NCBI GenBank assembly: GCA_036984305.1
Contig: BQWY01000001.1
Span: 2,935,501 to 2,999,500 of the forward strand
Length of the DNA stretch: 64,000 nucleotides
Reading direction: 5' to 3'
Source: Nitrospira sp.
GTDB lineage: Bacteria > Nitrospirota > Nitrospiria > Nitrospirales > Nitrospiraceae
Under the pieces are notes generated by a model. It was given only the letters and a program-made list of their open reading frames with translations. It made no database searches and was not told where the DNA came from. This document shows, piece by piece, positions 9,043 through 18,821 of the stretch. The position numbers were made by a program, and so were the translations under genes. How positions within the stretch are numbered: the first letter of the stretch is position 1; each line of letters begins with the position of its first letter.

Positions 9043-9956
9043 GGGGAAAGATCTTCGAAATGAGTCAGCCGTTTGAATTCGCGGAACCGGCCCTCGATCT
9101 CTTTGTAATCCAGGACTCGCAAACGGTCAAGGCTAAAGGCTTCTACTGTAAATGAGGCCATCACGCTTCCAAAGATCACGGCCTGCCGCAACGCGTCCGG
9201 AGAGCGGTTCCCCGTTGCCGCCAGATAGCCCAAGAACCCGCCCGCAAACGTGTCCCCCGCCCCGGTTGGATCGAGTACCTGTTCGAGCGGATACGCCGGA
9301 GCGCCGAAGCTTCCCCGACCATCGAACATCAGCACCCCGTATTCCCCCCGTTTAATAATGAGGTGTTTGGGACCTCTGGCGAGAATCGTCTTTGCAACCT
9401 GCACGAGATTGGGGTGTTCCCCCAAGGCCCGAGCCTCGCCGTCGTTGATGATGAGAATGTCGATTTCCTTGAGTACCTTCCACAGGGCATCCCGTTTCCC
9501 ATTGATCCAGAAGTTCATCGTATCGCAGGCGACCAGATTAGGCCGTTTGACCTGGCGTAACACCTCCAATTGCAGTTCCGGATCGATATTCCCGAGAAAG
9601 AGGACGTCCGGAGACATATAGTGCGCGGGGATTTTCGGTCGAAATGTCTCGAAGACGTTGAGGCGCGTGTCCAGAGTCTGCGCTTCGTTGAGCTGATGGC
9701 TATACTGGCCCTTCCAACGAAACGTTTCTCCCGCGCGTCGCTCCAGTCCCGACAGGTCGATGCCGCGGCTCTTCAAGAACGTCAAGTGTTTCTCGGGAAA
9801 GTCTTCCCCGATGACCGCGATGAGATCCACCTGCGTGAAATAGCTGGCCGAGGTCGAAAAATAGGTGGCGGATCCTCCTAAGACTTCGGCGGCTTCCCCG
9901 AAGGGCGTCGTGATCGTATCCAATGCAACTGAACCGACAACGAGCAGTTTTCCCAT
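9039..9956 (-). CDS. PfkB-family sugar/nucleoside kinase
   Basis: The 305 residues carry both PfkB signatures: an N-terminal substrate region with GGSATYFSTSASYF near 28-41, and the C-terminal DPTGAGDTFAGG near 228-239, whose aspartate is the catalytic base. The family phosphorylates ribose, adenosine, fructose-6-phosphate and similar substrates. Placement directly after the methylthioadenosine phosphorylase gene (three-base gap) suggests a nucleoside or ribose substrate from that salvage path, such as adenosine; this is inference from context. AAAGGT precedes the ATG. Confidence 0.9.
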   Translation of the reverse strand: MGKLLVVGSVALDTITTPFGEAAEVLGGSATYFSTSASYFTQVDLIAVIGEDFPEKHLTFLKSRGIDLSGLERRAGETFRWKGQYSHQLNEAQTLDTRLNVFETFRPKIPAHYMSPDVLFLGNIDPELQLEVLRQVKRPNLVACDTMNFWINGKRDALWKVLKEIDILIINDGEARALGEHPNLVQVAKTILARGPKHLIIKRGEYGVLMFDGRGSFGAPAYPLEQVLDPTGAGDTFAGGFLGYLAATGNRSPDALRQAVIFGSVMASFTVEAFSLDRLRVLDYKEIEGRFREFKRLTHFEDLSP

Positions 9957-9959
9957 CGC

Positions 9960-10862
9960 TCATACCTTTCGTGTGTGTGCGGGCAAGTATTTCTCCAGGA
10001 GGACGCGTAGGCGCCGCCGAGCGGCGGCGCCGATCATGCGCGGATCCGTGATGATCGCCCCTTGAAGCGCCTGTGGGCAAGCACACACGGAGGGAGGTTC
10101 CAGATTGGGAACCACCTCACGCAGCAGGCGTTTGGCCAGCGCCACATTCTGCCGAAGCACTGACAGGATCGTGTCGACACTGACTGCCGTCTCGCTCTCA
10201 TGCCAGCAATCGTAATCGGTCACCATGGACACCGCGGCGTAACAGAGCTCGGCCTCACGGGCGAGCTTGGCTTCCGGCATGTTCGTCATGCCAATGACGC
10301 TCACGCCCCAACTCCGGTACAACAGCGACTCGCCTTTGGTGGAAAATTGAGGGCCCTCGATGCAGAGATAGGAGCCGCCACGATGGACGCGTGCATCGAC
10401 GCCCCGAGCGGCCTTCTCCAACACCGGTCCCAATCGAGGGCAAACGGGCATGCCCAACCCAACGTGGGCCACGAGATCCGAATCGAAGAAGGAACCGGTT
10501 CTGTGTTTGGTCAAGTCCAGAAACTGATCCGGTAGAACGATGTCCCCTGGTTTGATCGACTCCTGCATGCTGCCCACGGCACCGATGGACACGACCTGGC
10601 GTACCCCTACCGACTTCAGCGCATAGATATTCGCCCGATAGTTGATGGTCGTAGGACTGAATCGATGCCCGCGTCCATGCCGCGACAGAAACGCCACCCG
10701 ACGCGACCCGATGGTCCCAAACACGATGACATCCGATGGGCGGCCGAATGGGGTCGTCACACGCAGCTCATGGACATCCGCCATCCCCTCGATATCGTAT
10801 AGCCCGCTCCCTCCGATCACCCCGATGTCGGCCGTCGTCTCTCGACGCGTCGTGAATGCCAC
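9960..10862 (-). CDS. mtnP: S-methyl-5'-thioadenosine phosphorylase
   Basis: The product cleaves methylthioadenosine with phosphate to adenine and methylthioribose-1-phosphate, the first step of methionine salvage. The roughly 300-residue sequence starts with the family motif IGVIGGSGLYDI, contains IGAVGSMQESIKPGDIVLPD and the MTAP-type active-site string MTNMPEAKLAREAELCY followed by TDYDCW. I chose the GTG at 10862 because AGGGAGGAG lies just upstream. A longer frame to 10904 would overlap miaA by 38 bases. With this start it begins four bases after the miaA stop. A short basic C-terminal tail exceeds the usual family length. Confidence 0.92.
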   Translation of the reverse strand: MAFTTRRETTADIGVIGGSGLYDIEGMADVHELRVTTPFGRPSDVIVFGTIGSRRVAFLSRHGRGHRFSPTTINYRANIYALKSVGVRQVVSIGAVGSMQESIKPGDIVLPDQFLDLTKHRTGSFFDSDLVAHVGLGMPVCPRLGPVLEKAARGVDARVHRGGSYLCIEGPQFSTKGESLLYRSWGVSVIGMTNMPEAKLAREAELCYAAVSMVTDYDCWHESETAVSVDTILSVLRQNVALAKRLLREVVPNLEPPSVCACPQALQGAIITDPRMIGAAARRRLRVLLEKYLPAHTRKV

Positions 10863-10866
10863 GGAT

Positions 10867-11880
10867 TTAGACTCCTCCCTCCACCGGGACCGACGTTGGT
10901 CCAATGGGAACCTCGTCGAGAAATCGTCGGATCATGTCGAGCGCGCGCGCCACCCCCTGATCCTCTGCTCGCGCGTTTCCGTCGCTCTCGAGTGTCAGCC
11001 AATGAATACCCGGTTCCTTTCGGAACCAGGTCAACTGCCGCTTTGCAAACCGGCGGGTATCTCGTTTCAATAGCCGGACGGCTTCATCGCGGTCGTAGTC
11101 TCCGACCAGATAGCCGGCGATCTGTTTGTAGCCGAGACCTTTCATCGCACCCAACTCGCGACCGTACCCTTTGGCAAGCAAGTGAGCCGTCTCTTCGATC
11201 ACTCCCTGCCTCAGCATGGAGTCGATCCGCTCCTCGATTCGAGCGTAGAGCGCCTGCCGATCGCGTTGAAGGCCGATGAGCAACGCCCTGTACGGTCGCT
11301 GCGCAAACGCGTGCCCTTTGTGCCAGACCGAGAGCGGTTGCCCCGTCCGGTCATAGACCTCAAGCGCCCGAATGACCTTTCTCCGGTCATTGGGATGGAC
11401 GCGAGCCGCCGCAATCGGATCCCGTTCGGCCAAGCGCCGATGCAGCACGGTGGAACCGAGTCGATCCGCCTCCGATTCCAACTCCGCGCGCAATGCGGGA
11501 TCGGCTTCCGGCCCACCGCACAATCCGTGTAGGAGCACCCGAACATAAAGCCCCGTACCGCCCACGATCAAGGGAAGTTTCCCCGCCGCATGAAGGCGGG
11601 CAATCTCCTTCTCGGCTGCCCGACGGTAGGACCCGGCATTGAAGGGTTCGTCCGGATCGACGAGATCGATCAGCCGATGCGGCACGATTGCTTGCTGCTC
11701 CGGATTCGGCTTGTCGGTGGCAATATCCATCCCGCGGTAGACCTGCCGTGAATCGGCCGCTAAGACCTCGGTGTTCAGCGCGCGCGCGACGCGCAGCGCG
11801 ACGGCCGACTTGCCCACGGCCGTGGGTCCCACAAACACGACAATCGGCCTTTCGTTCGCATGGGGCAACCGCTCGATCAT
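10867..11880 (-). CDS. miaA: tRNA dimethylallyltransferase
   Basis: MiaA transfers a dimethylallyl group to A37 of tRNAs reading UNN codons. The P-loop reads GPTAVGKSAVA, followed by the substrate motif DSRQVYRGMDIATDKP, then GGTGLYVRVLLHGL and the C-terminal RRFAKRQLTWFRKEPGI, all diagnostic. The frame is open back to 11964, but the ATG at 11880 leaves about 17 residues before the P-loop, like known MiaA proteins; neither start has a strong ribosome-binding site. It follows mutL on the same strand with a gap of about 120 bases, an association seen in many bacteria. Confidence 0.93.
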   Translation of the reverse strand: MIERLPHANERPIVVFVGPTAVGKSAVALRVARALNTEVLAADSRQVYRGMDIATDKPNPEQQAIVPHRLIDLVDPDEPFNAGSYRRAAEKEIARLHAAGKLPLIVGGTGLYVRVLLHGLCGGPEADPALRAELESEADRLGSTVLHRRLAERDPIAAARVHPNDRRKVIRALEVYDRTGQPLSVWHKGHAFAQRPYRALLIGLQRDRQALYARIEERIDSMLRQGVIEETAHLLAKGYGRELGAMKGLGYKQIAGYLVGDYDRDEAVRLLKRDTRRFAKRQLTWFRKEPGIHWLTLESDGNARAEDQGVARALDMIRRFLDEVPIGPTSVPVEGGV

Positions 11881-11999
11881 GCATCCCGTCCATCCGTATT
11901 CGTGACGCCACTCTGCGTAATTCGCTTGAGGGGAAGGTTCAGCATGGTCCCCCCCGGATATCATCCGATCATGGTAGCGCGAGGGACTGGTCCGGAGGA

Positions 12000-13802
12000 C
12001 TAGTCGCGTCCGAAAATCCTGTCCAACTCCTCACCCGGCAAGCGCAACGCCACCCGTCGGCCATGAGGACACGTCATCATCATGCCTTCGGCGGCCCAGT
12101 CCTCGATCAGTCCGCTGATCTCGGACAGCGCCATGTGCCGGCCGGCCCGAACGGCGGAATGGCAGGCCAACGTCGCGATCACTGGATGCATCTTGCTGGC
12201 CATGGACGCGTAGTTGCGCCACTCGTCCATATCCTCCAGCAAACCCTGCACGAGCGCCAGTCCGTCGGCAGTGCCCAGCGCCGCCGGGACGGACCTCAAG
12301 AGGAAGGAGTCGAGGCCGAATGGCTCGATCGTCAGACCGAGACGTCCGAGTTCTTCCACATGCGGCTCGATCAGCGCTCGTTGGTGCGCGGGCAGCTCCA
12401 GCGGGATCGGCTCGAGGAGGGCCTGAGCCTGAGCGGATTCGGCCTGCCGGGCGCGCCACAACCGCTCGTACAACACCCGCTCGTGCGCGGTGTGTTGATC
12501 GATAATCTGAAGTTCGTCGCCCACGCGCGCGATCAGGTACGTACGATCCATTTGCCCGAACGGCACCACCTCGACGGGGGCTCCTCTCGCGACCGGCGCC
12601 GTCGATGACATCTCGGATCCGACTGATGCAGGGAACAACGGCTCCGTTGCGATTCCAGCTCTCGGCTGGGCGCTGTGCGACGGTTCCGCCACCCGCGAAG
12701 CGTCTCCAGCCCAACGGGGAGCTACACGAAGCGACTCGCCGATGACCCGAGCCAGTGCCGCACCGCCGCCAGAGGACGCCGACACGGTGTCCGCTCCGTC
12801 ACCCAGAGCCTCCTTAACGGCCTGTCGCACGAGACGATGCACCGCTTCAGTATCCGAAAATCGTATTTCTCGCTTGGTCGGGTGAACGTTGACGTCGATG
12901 CGCGCCGGATCGATGTCGAGGAACAGAACGAACCGCGGGTAGCGTCCTCTGGGTAGCAGAGGTCCGTAGGCATCCGTCACGGCATGGAGAATGGTCGCAT
13001 TCTTGACCGGTCGGCGATTGACGAAAATCTCTTGAGGCGTTCGAGATCCGCGTAGGTGCTCCGCTCCGATCGTGACCCCGTCGATACGCAGTCCGGGGCT
13101 CTCCCGGTGCACCGACACCATCTCACCCAATGCGGAAGCGCGATAGATCTGCATGAGGCGCTCGCGGAACGAGGTCACTGCCCCACAATGGAGCACCTCC
13201 TGGCCGTTTCGAGTCAAACGAACGTGCACGGTGGGCCAGGCGAGCGCCGCCTGTTGCACGGCTTGCAGAATGTGGGAAAACTCTGTGGCCGGAGTCTTGA
13301 GAAATTTTTTCCTGGCCGGCGTGTTGAAGAACAGTTCCCGCACGTCGATGTGCGTGCCGGCCGGCACGGCGGCGTCTTCGATCGATTCGATGGACCCTGC
13401 CCGTACCCGAAGCCTCGTGCCGACCGAGGCACCGGGCACCGTCGTCACGAGTTGGATCTGAGCCACGGCGGCCATGCTTGGCAGTGCTTCGCCTCGAAAG
13501 CCGAGGGTCCGGATCGCCAACAGGTCCTGATCCGACCGAATCTTGCTGGTGGCATGCCGCGTGAAGGCCAGCACGGCATCCTCCCGCTGCATCCCTTCAC
13601 CGTTGTCGGTGACGGTGATACGCGCCAAGCCGCCGTCTTCCACCTCGATCGAGACGAAGGTGCTGCCCGCATCGAGACTGTTGTCGACCAGTTCCTTGAC
13701 GACCGCAGCCGGCCGCTCCACCACCTCGCCTGCGGCAATCCGACCGACGAGATCGCCCGGCAACACGTGGATTTTGGGGTGGGTCGTACGGGTCACCATC
13801 AT
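12000..13802 (-). CDS. mutL: DNA mismatch repair protein MutL (endonuclease type)
   Basis: The 600 residues contain the GHKL ATPase motifs at the N-terminus: EVVERPAAVVKELVDNSLDAG-like helix, DNGEGM, ATSKI and GFRGEAL. The C-terminal domain has DQHTAHERVLYE, close to the metal-binding DQHA(X)2E(X)4E motif of nicking MutL proteins, and CPHGRR, another element of that type. This suggests a latent endonuclease rather than the MutH-dependent E. coli form. ATG at 13802 or 13799 fits the family N-terminus (HVLPGDLVGRIAAGEVVERP); the frame continues upstream inside ybgF but without family sequence. No mutS lies in the window. Confidence 0.95.
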   Translation of the reverse strand: MMVTRTTHPKIHVLPGDLVGRIAAGEVVERPAAVVKELVDNSLDAGSTFVSIEVEDGGLARITVTDNGEGMQREDAVLAFTRHATSKIRSDQDLLAIRTLGFRGEALPSMAAVAQIQLVTTVPGASVGTRLRVRAGSIESIEDAAVPAGTHIDVRELFFNTPARKKFLKTPATEFSHILQAVQQAALAWPTVHVRLTRNGQEVLHCGAVTSFRERLMQIYRASALGEMVSVHRESPGLRIDGVTIGAEHLRGSRTPQEIFVNRRPVKNATILHAVTDAYGPLLPRGRYPRFVLFLDIDPARIDVNVHPTKREIRFSDTEAVHRLVRQAVKEALGDGADTVSASSGGGAALARVIGESLRVAPRWAGDASRVAEPSHSAQPRAGIATEPLFPASVGSEMSSTAPVARGAPVEVVPFGQMDRTYLIARVGDELQIIDQHTAHERVLYERLWRARQAESAQAQALLEPIPLELPAHQRALIEPHVEELGRLGLTIEPFGLDSFLLRSVPAALGTADGLALVQGLLEDMDEWRNYASMASKMHPVIATLACHSAVRAGRHMALSEISGLIEDWAAEGMMMTCPHGRRVALRLPGEELDRIFGRD

Positions 13803-13872
13803 TCCGCTCGTGAGAAGGCCATGCGCCGACCCTCTAGCAAGGCAGTGATGGCATGGGGCGACCAGGGGCCGG

Positions 13873-14667
13873 TCATCGAAGGTCCGCGAGCTTGGACTTA
13901 GCGAGTTTGGCCTCTTCCGAAACGGAGAATTCTTCGAGCACACGTTTGAAATACTTGCGGGCCTTCCCCGTATCACCCGTCTCCAAGGCACAGAGACCGA
14001 TCTTGTAGAGCGCGGAGGGGACTTTCTCGCTGGCCGGGTGTTCCACCACGACCTGATCATAGGCCTGCATGGCGCGGACGTAGTCTTTCAAGTTGTAATA
14101 CGACTCCCCCAGCCAGTAATAGGCGTTGGGGACAAGGGAAGCGGAGGGAAAGTCCTTGGTGAACTTTTGAAACCCGGTGACGGCCATGTCGTATCGGCCG
14201 TTCAGGTAGTCGTTGTAGGCCAGATTGAATGCCGAGGTGGGTGACAACCCCGGAACACCCGGGATCAAGGCTCCGGTTCCCGCCTCTGGGATCGTCGACG
14301 GCTTGACCGGTTTCACAACCTTGCTCAGTTCGGAAGCCGGAGGCGGTTCCGGCCGGGAGGCCACCGCGGGCGAGGGAGATTCCTCCGCCCTCGACACTCT
14401 GGACTCAAGCCTCGACAGACGGGCGCTGAGATCTTCGAGTCGCTGTCGAGTCGGATCGGTATCTTTTTCCCGCGCGGCCTCCAACGTCTGAACTCGCCGC
14501 TGCACGCCTTCCAGACGCTTCTGCTCCTGCTCTTGAGTTTTGACGACCGTCCGGAGCTCTTCCCGAAGATCGATGAAATCCGAGTGCTTCGCACACCCGG
14601 CCACTACCAATCCCATCGAAACGACTCCGAACGTCACAGCCGCAGACATGCCCGCTGGTCTCACCAT
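13873..14667 (-). CDS. ybgF: CpoB/YbgF Tol-Pal lipoprotein-type protein (short copy)
   Basis: The 264 residues start with a signal and lipobox VVAGC (about 21-25). A coiled coil of about 90 residues follows (EELRTVVKTQEQEQKRLEGV onward), then a Pro-rich linker, then three TPRs ending in the typical YbgF pattern AYYWLGESYYNLKDYVRAMQ. CpoB/YbgF links the Tol machine to peptidoglycan synthesis at the septum. E. coli CpoB is soluble, so the lipobox is a variation. It lies directly downstream of a longer paralogue. Confidence 0.9.
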   Translation of the reverse strand: MVRPAGMSAAVTFGVVSMGLVVAGCAKHSDFIDLREELRTVVKTQEQEQKRLEGVQRRVQTLEAAREKDTDPTRQRLEDLSARLSRLESRVSRAEESPSPAVASRPEPPPASELSKVVKPVKPSTIPEAGTGALIPGVPGLSPTSAFNLAYNDYLNGRYDMAVTGFQKFTKDFPSASLVPNAYYWLGESYYNLKDYVRAMQAYDQVVVEHPASEKVPSALYKIGLCALETGDTGKARKYFKRVLEEFSVSEEAKLAKSKLADLR

Positions 14668-14682
14668 AAATTCCGTAATTCC

Positions 14683-16485
14683 TTATCGATCCCGCTTCAG
14701 CTGTGCGAGTTTTTCCGTCGCTTTACCCGCCTCGTTGGTCTTGGGATAGCGGGTGACTAACTGCTGGAACGCCGCCGTGGCCTGGCGAGCATCTCGAAGA
14801 GCCAAAAAGGCATATCCCTTCTTGAGCAGCGCGGCTGGGACCTTCTCACTATTGGGATGGTCGCGCTCTACGCGTTCGTATGCGTCAATGGCGCGACGAT
14901 AGTCTTTCTTCCCGTAGTACGACTCTCCAAGCCAGAACTTGGCGTTGGGCGTCAACTCGGAGGAGGGATGATCCGTCAAAAACGCCGTGAATCCTTCCTG
15001 GGCGTAATCGAGGTCGCCCTCCCGCATACGAGCCAACACCTGTTCGTAGCGCGCGCGAACCGTATCGCGAGTGGACGGGGCGGACAGCGTAGCCGCATGC
15101 GCGGCCGATTTTCCCAGTTTGGTTGCCGCCGCTTTGCCATCGCTTGGAACCTCCCCGGATCCGTTCCGAGTTGACGAGGCAAGGCTGGCTTGGCCGTCTA
15201 GCTGCTTGACCACGTCCCGCAGCCATTCGATTTGCTTGGCCATGTCCTGCATCCGCTGGTCCTGCGCCTCCATCCGAGGAACGTATCGGTCGCCCGACAA
15301 CTCCAGTTCTTTCGCGGCATCCTGCAGCCAGGCGATTTGCTTGGTCAGCTGTTCAACACGCTGATCCTGTTCTTCCATCCGCGACGTCACCTTGGAGCCG
15401 CCGGTATCGAGCGCCTTGGCCGCCTCCTGCAGCCACGTCACCTGCTTGCCCAATTGCTCGATTTTCTGCTCCTGCGTATCGAGCCGTCCCACGAATCGGT
15501 CCCCGGCGGTCTCCAGAGCCTTCTTGACGTTTTGGCTGCTCTTATTCACATCGTCCAAATGCTGATTGGTACTCCGACTGACCTCGTTCATGTGTTGAGT
15601 AATAGACTTGACCTCGGCCGCAAGCTCGTCGACCCGATTTCCGAGCGCGGCCGTTTGCTGCGATATTGATCCGGACAAATCCGTCGTCGACTTGTCCTGC
15701 GCCACAATCTTTTCTCCCAACCCGGTCAAGGTGCTTTTGAACTGGCCGAGGGCGTCCCGCACTTCGGTCAACGCCTTGTCCTGAGCCTCGAGGCGCTGCA
15801 GGAAGGCCGTCGAGCGATGCTCCGCGGATTGCAATCCCCGGCTCTGCTCATCGATGCGCTCGCTGATTTTCTTGTTGAAATTTTCCAAGCCCGTGAGACG
15901 CGTTTCCAGTTCTCCGGCCCGGAGGTTGAGCTTCGCCAGCTGTGCCGCGGAGTCACCGGACAGTTTGGACAGGTCCTTCGTCACCGCCTCACGGAAATCG
16001 CTGCGGAAACGCTCCTGATCCGACCGCAACCGTTCCTGCTCCGTCTTGATATCCCCACGAAATTTGTCCTGTTCAGTCCGCAAATCGTTCTTGGCGGCGG
16101 TCAATAGATTGGATTGCTCGCGAATCTCCTTGGAGGTCCGATCAAGACGGGCCAGCAGGTCGTCCTGGTTCTGCCTGAGCTTCTCGCCCTCATGCGCTCG
16201 CTTTTCGAGTTCGTTGCGAACCGTCGCCAACTCGCGCTCTCGAATTTGCGTAATGTCTTCGTTGAGCCTGGCACGCGTTTGATTCACGACACGATCCAGC
16301 TCCGTCTTGGCCGCCTGTATCTGGCTGTTCAAGTCCTTCTTGGCGGCTTCGATCTGCCCCTTGAGCTGTTTGCTGGTATTTTTCAGATCGGCTTGCTGAG
16401 CCAGACATCCGGCCAGCGTCAACATGCTGAGCGCACCCAGCACATGGAAGGTGCGCCAATAACCCAGGGTCGCATGGTACTTCAT
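14683..16485 (-). CDS. Long coiled-coil lipoprotein with CpoB/YbgF-type C-terminus
   Basis: From the ATG at 16485 (GAGGGAAG upstream) the protein has 600 residues. It has a signal and lipobox LTLAGC (about 22-27), then about 430 residues of nearly continuous coiled coil, then a linker and a C-terminal TPR block of about 120 residues (AKFWLGESYYGKKDYRRAID, LKKGYAFLALRDARQATAAF) like the neighbouring YbgF. Residues 331-432 are three tandem 35-residue repeats. It sits between pal and ybgF, so it is probably a second, extended CpoB-like factor able to span the periplasm. I know of no named family for this form. Confidence 0.85.
   Translation of the reverse strand: MKYHATLGYWRTFHVLGALSMLTLAGCLAQQADLKNTSKQLKGQIEAAKKDLNSQIQAAKTELDRVVNQTRARLNEDITQIRERELATVRNELEKRAHEGEKLRQNQDDLLARLDRTSKEIREQSNLLTAAKNDLRTEQDKFRGDIKTEQERLRSDQERFRSDFREAVTKDLSKLSGDSAAQLAKLNLRAGELETRLTGLENFNKKISERIDEQSRGLQSAEHRSTAFLQRLEAQDKALTEVRDALGQFKSTLTGLGEKIVAQDKSTTDLSGSISQQTAALGNRVDELAAEVKSITQHMNEVSRSTNQHLDDVNKSSQNVKKALETAGDRFVGRLDTQEQKIEQLGKQVTWLQEAAKALDTGGSKVTSRMEEQDQRVEQLTKQIAWLQDAAKELELSGDRYVPRMEAQDQRMQDMAKQIEWLRDVVKQLDGQASLASSTRNGSGEVPSDGKAAATKLGKSAAHAATLSAPSTRDTVRARYEQVLARMREGDLDYAQEGFTAFLTDHPSSELTPNAKFWLGESYYGKKDYRRAIDAYERVERDHPNSEKVPAALLKKGYAFLALRDARQATAAFQQLVTRYPKTNEAGKATEKLAQLKRDR
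15190..15495 (-). repeat. Three tandem 105-bp repeats encoding 35-residue coiled-coil units
   Basis: Within the long lipoprotein, units starting near residues 331, 366 and 401 share the pattern R-x-E/D-x-Q-[ED]-Q-[RK]-[VI]-[EQ]-[QD]-x-x-K-Q-[IV]-x-W-L-[QR]-[DE]. The period is exactly 35 residues, five heptads, so duplication keeps the coiled-coil register. Confidence 0.85.
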
Positions 16486-16556
16486 GGCTTCCCTCTTCTC
16501 ACCCACGTCGTGGTACATCGTTGGAATCCGACGGACGACCGACAGCGGTCCCCAGA

Positions 16557-17426
16557 TCAGTTCTTCCTGACGACGAGGTGACCGCGCCGATTCTGCTGAT
16601 AGCAACTTTCCGCACGTTCATGGCAGAACGGACGCTCCTTCCCATAGGACACCACCGCCAACTGATTGGCTGGGACTCCAAGCTCAACAAGATAGTTGCG
16701 AACCGCCTTCGCCCGTTTTTCACCGAGCACTAAATTATAGGCCTCAGTGCCTCTCTCGTCGCAGTGTCCCTCAACTTTGACGAGAACGCCAGGATTCCCG
16801 CGAATCCATTCGGCGTCCTCCGCCAGCGCGTGTTTGCCCTCCTCATTGATTCGCCAACTGTCAAACTCGAAGAAGACATCCAGCAGTCCCGCTGAGGCGG
16901 CCGCCATTTGCTCTTGTCGCAGTTCCTCTGCCTGGCGGCGTGCGGTCTCGCCGGGCTGGACTTTCGCCAACATCGTCCCACCGCCGAGCCGCTCTTCCGA
17001 AGGAGGTGCGCCGGGCCGGAACGTATCCAGACCGCTGAGCGGGCCGGTGTCGGCGCCGTACATACCGCTCCCAGTGTTCATGTCACCGCCCGAATCCATG
17101 GCTCCCCGTCCTCCGCCTGCGGAACCACCGCCGACTCCCGCCCCGCCGGCACTGTCCGTGCTGCCACCACCCATGTCGCTCCCCGAGAGAGAGAGACTGG
17201 GCGCATTGGTATTGTAGTCCGGCTCAAAACTCTTTCCCGAGCCCACGGACTGATCGGACATCCCGCCTGAATCGTAACTGCTCCCCGCGGCGGCGGCCCG
17301 CTTCGCGGCTTCGGATGCCTTGGATCCGGAGCTGGCCTGAACGGATTTCTTCGAACAGCCTGCAGCGGTCAGCATCATGCAAGCGAGACCGAGTGCGAGA
17401 CAGGCTGAGGTGAAACCAATTTTCAT
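16557..17426 (-). CDS. pal: Peptidoglycan-associated lipoprotein Pal
   Basis: Pal ties the outer membrane to peptidoglycan and binds TolB. The protein has a lipobox TAAGC (about 20-24), a long Gly/Ser-rich low-complexity stretch (roughly 40-160), and a C-terminal OmpA-like domain with the peptidoglycan-binding pattern VEGHCDERGTEAYNLVLGEK and RAKAVRNYLVELGV. I start at the ATG 17426 because GAGGAG lies just upstream. At 289 residues it is longer than E. coli Pal (173) owing to the low-complexity linker. Confidence 0.95.
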   Translation of the reverse strand: MKIGFTSACLALGLACMMLTAAGCSKKSVQASSGSKASEAAKRAAAAGSSYDSGGMSDQSVGSGKSFEPDYNTNAPSLSLSGSDMGGGSTDSAGGAGVGGGSAGGGRGAMDSGGDMNTGSGMYGADTGPLSGLDTFRPGAPPSEERLGGGTMLAKVQPGETARRQAEELRQEQMAAASAGLLDVFFEFDSWRINEEGKHALAEDAEWIRGNPGVLVKVEGHCDERGTEAYNLVLGEKRAKAVRNYLVELGVPANQLAVVSYGKERPFCHERAESCYQQNRRGHLVVRKN

Positions 17427-17495
17427 CGTCGTGCTCCTCAAGTGGACGGAGACGCCAGGCGGCGCTCCAAAGTCGGTCGGCCCTGCCTCAATGGG

Positions 17496-18821
17496 TTAGG
17501 CAGGCGACCATGTCGGTGAGCTGTTCTGGGTGCCCTCGAACGTAATGCGCTCGAGGTCCTTGCCATCTGCATTTATCATATAGATATGGCTTTTTCCATC
17601 GAGCAGGGAACTGAAGACCAGATGCCGACCGTCCGGCGACCAGGCCGGCGAATCGTCGAGTCCTTGCCCGCTGGTGACTTGCTGGCGTTTCTGACCGTCG
17701 GGAGTGATCAGGCAGATCTTGTATTCCCGCCGCGCCGTGCGGCAGACGTAAGCAATCCAATTGCCTTTCGGCGACCAGGCCGGCGCCGCATTGTAGTCCC
17801 CGTCATACGTCAACCGCCGGACGTTGGATCCGTCCGCGCTCATGACATAGAGCTGCGGCCCCCCGCCTCGGTCCGAGACGAACGCGATCTCTCGGCCGGT
17901 CGGCGACCAGGTCGGTGAAAGATCGCCGGCGGGGTTGCTGGTGAGCCGCGTGAACGCCTTGGATCTCGTGTCTTGCTTATAAATCTCCGAGTTGCCGTCC
18001 TCGCTGGAGGCAAACGCCAAAAAGTTGCCATCGGGCGACAAGGAGGGCGTAATGTTCAATCCCCGCTTCGAAATCAACGTCCATCGTTTGCCGGTCGCCA
18101 ATTCGATCATATCGATATCCTGCGTATTACGACTCCGGTATGCCGTAAAGATCAAGAACCGCCGGTCGGCCGACCAGCGCGGCATGAGGTTCAAATACCC
18201 GTCCGCCGTCACCTGCCGGGGATCGTGCCCGTCGTAATCCATGACGAAGAGTTCGCGCGCGCCCTTCTGCTCCGCCACGTAGGCGATTTTGGTTCGCGCG
18301 ATGCCTTGCTCACCGGTATACCGAAAGACGAGCTCGTCCGCGAAACGATGCGCCATCAGGCGGGCCACCCCGCTGGTCCCCACATAACGCTTCCCGCTGA
18401 TCACCTCGTTGCTCCCGCCGTCGTAGACAAACCCGTCAATCAACGCCTCGGTCTCCTTGCCACCGTCCCGCGTAGACGCCTTGCCCCAGACCATCACGGA
18501 CACCCCATTGTCCGTCGCTTGACGGAACACGTCCTTTTCGTCGCCCTTCAGCTCGCGGACCTTGATGCCGATGCTCGGCAGATCCACCAGCGAAAAGACC
18601 AGGGAACGGCGCAAGTCGGCTTTTAACACTTCTTCGATTCGGCTCCCCAGCCAATCGGCTCCGTTGAGCCCGCGAAAGCCCACGATCCCGAGTGGAATCT
18701 TTTGTACATCCGACCGTGTCGCTTCCAGAAATACATCCGTGGCGCGCGAGTCCAGAATGGATCCCAGCCCAAACGCCACTGCCAAACCGATCGATATCGC
18801 CACCCATCGTGCCGTCTTCAT
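17496..18821 (-). CDS. tolB: Tol-Pal system protein TolB
   Basis: The 441-residue protein has a signal peptide ([20 protein letters not shown]), an N-terminal alpha/beta domain and a C-terminal six-bladed beta propeller with repeated SPDG/WSPxG units ([34 protein letters not shown]). TolB is periplasmic and binds Pal and TolA. Its start overlaps the TonB/TolA-like gene by four bases. A 7-base hairpin (CCTGCCT/AGGCAGG, 17482-17504) overlaps the stop codon, without a T-run. Confidence 0.96.
   Translation of the reverse strand: MKTARWVAISIGLAVAFGLGSILDSRATDVFLEATRSDVQKIPLGIVGFRGLNGADWLGSRIEEVLKADLRRSLVFSLVDLPSIGIKVRELKGDEKDVFRQATDNGVSVMVWGKASTRDGGKETEALIDGFVYDGGSNEVISGKRYVGTSGVARLMAHRFADELVFRYTGEQGIARTKIAYVAEQKGARELFVMDYDGHDPRQVTADGYLNLMPRWSADRRFLIFTAYRSRNTQDIDMIELATGKRWTLISKRGLNITPSLSPDGNFLAFASSEDGNSEIYKQDTRSKAFTRLTSNPAGDLSPTWSPTGREIAFVSDRGGGPQLYVMSADGSNVRRLTYDGDYNAAPAWSPKGNWIAYVCRTARREYKICLITPDGQKRQQVTSGQGLDDSPAWSPDGRHLVFSSLLDGKSHIYMINADGKDLERITFEGTQNSSPTWSPA

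Noticed and set aside
15232-15669. A rightward frame with leucine-rich sequence inside the long lipoprotein gene
   Set aside because: It is the mirror of the coiled-coil repeats. The leftward frame has the signal, coil and TPR domain.
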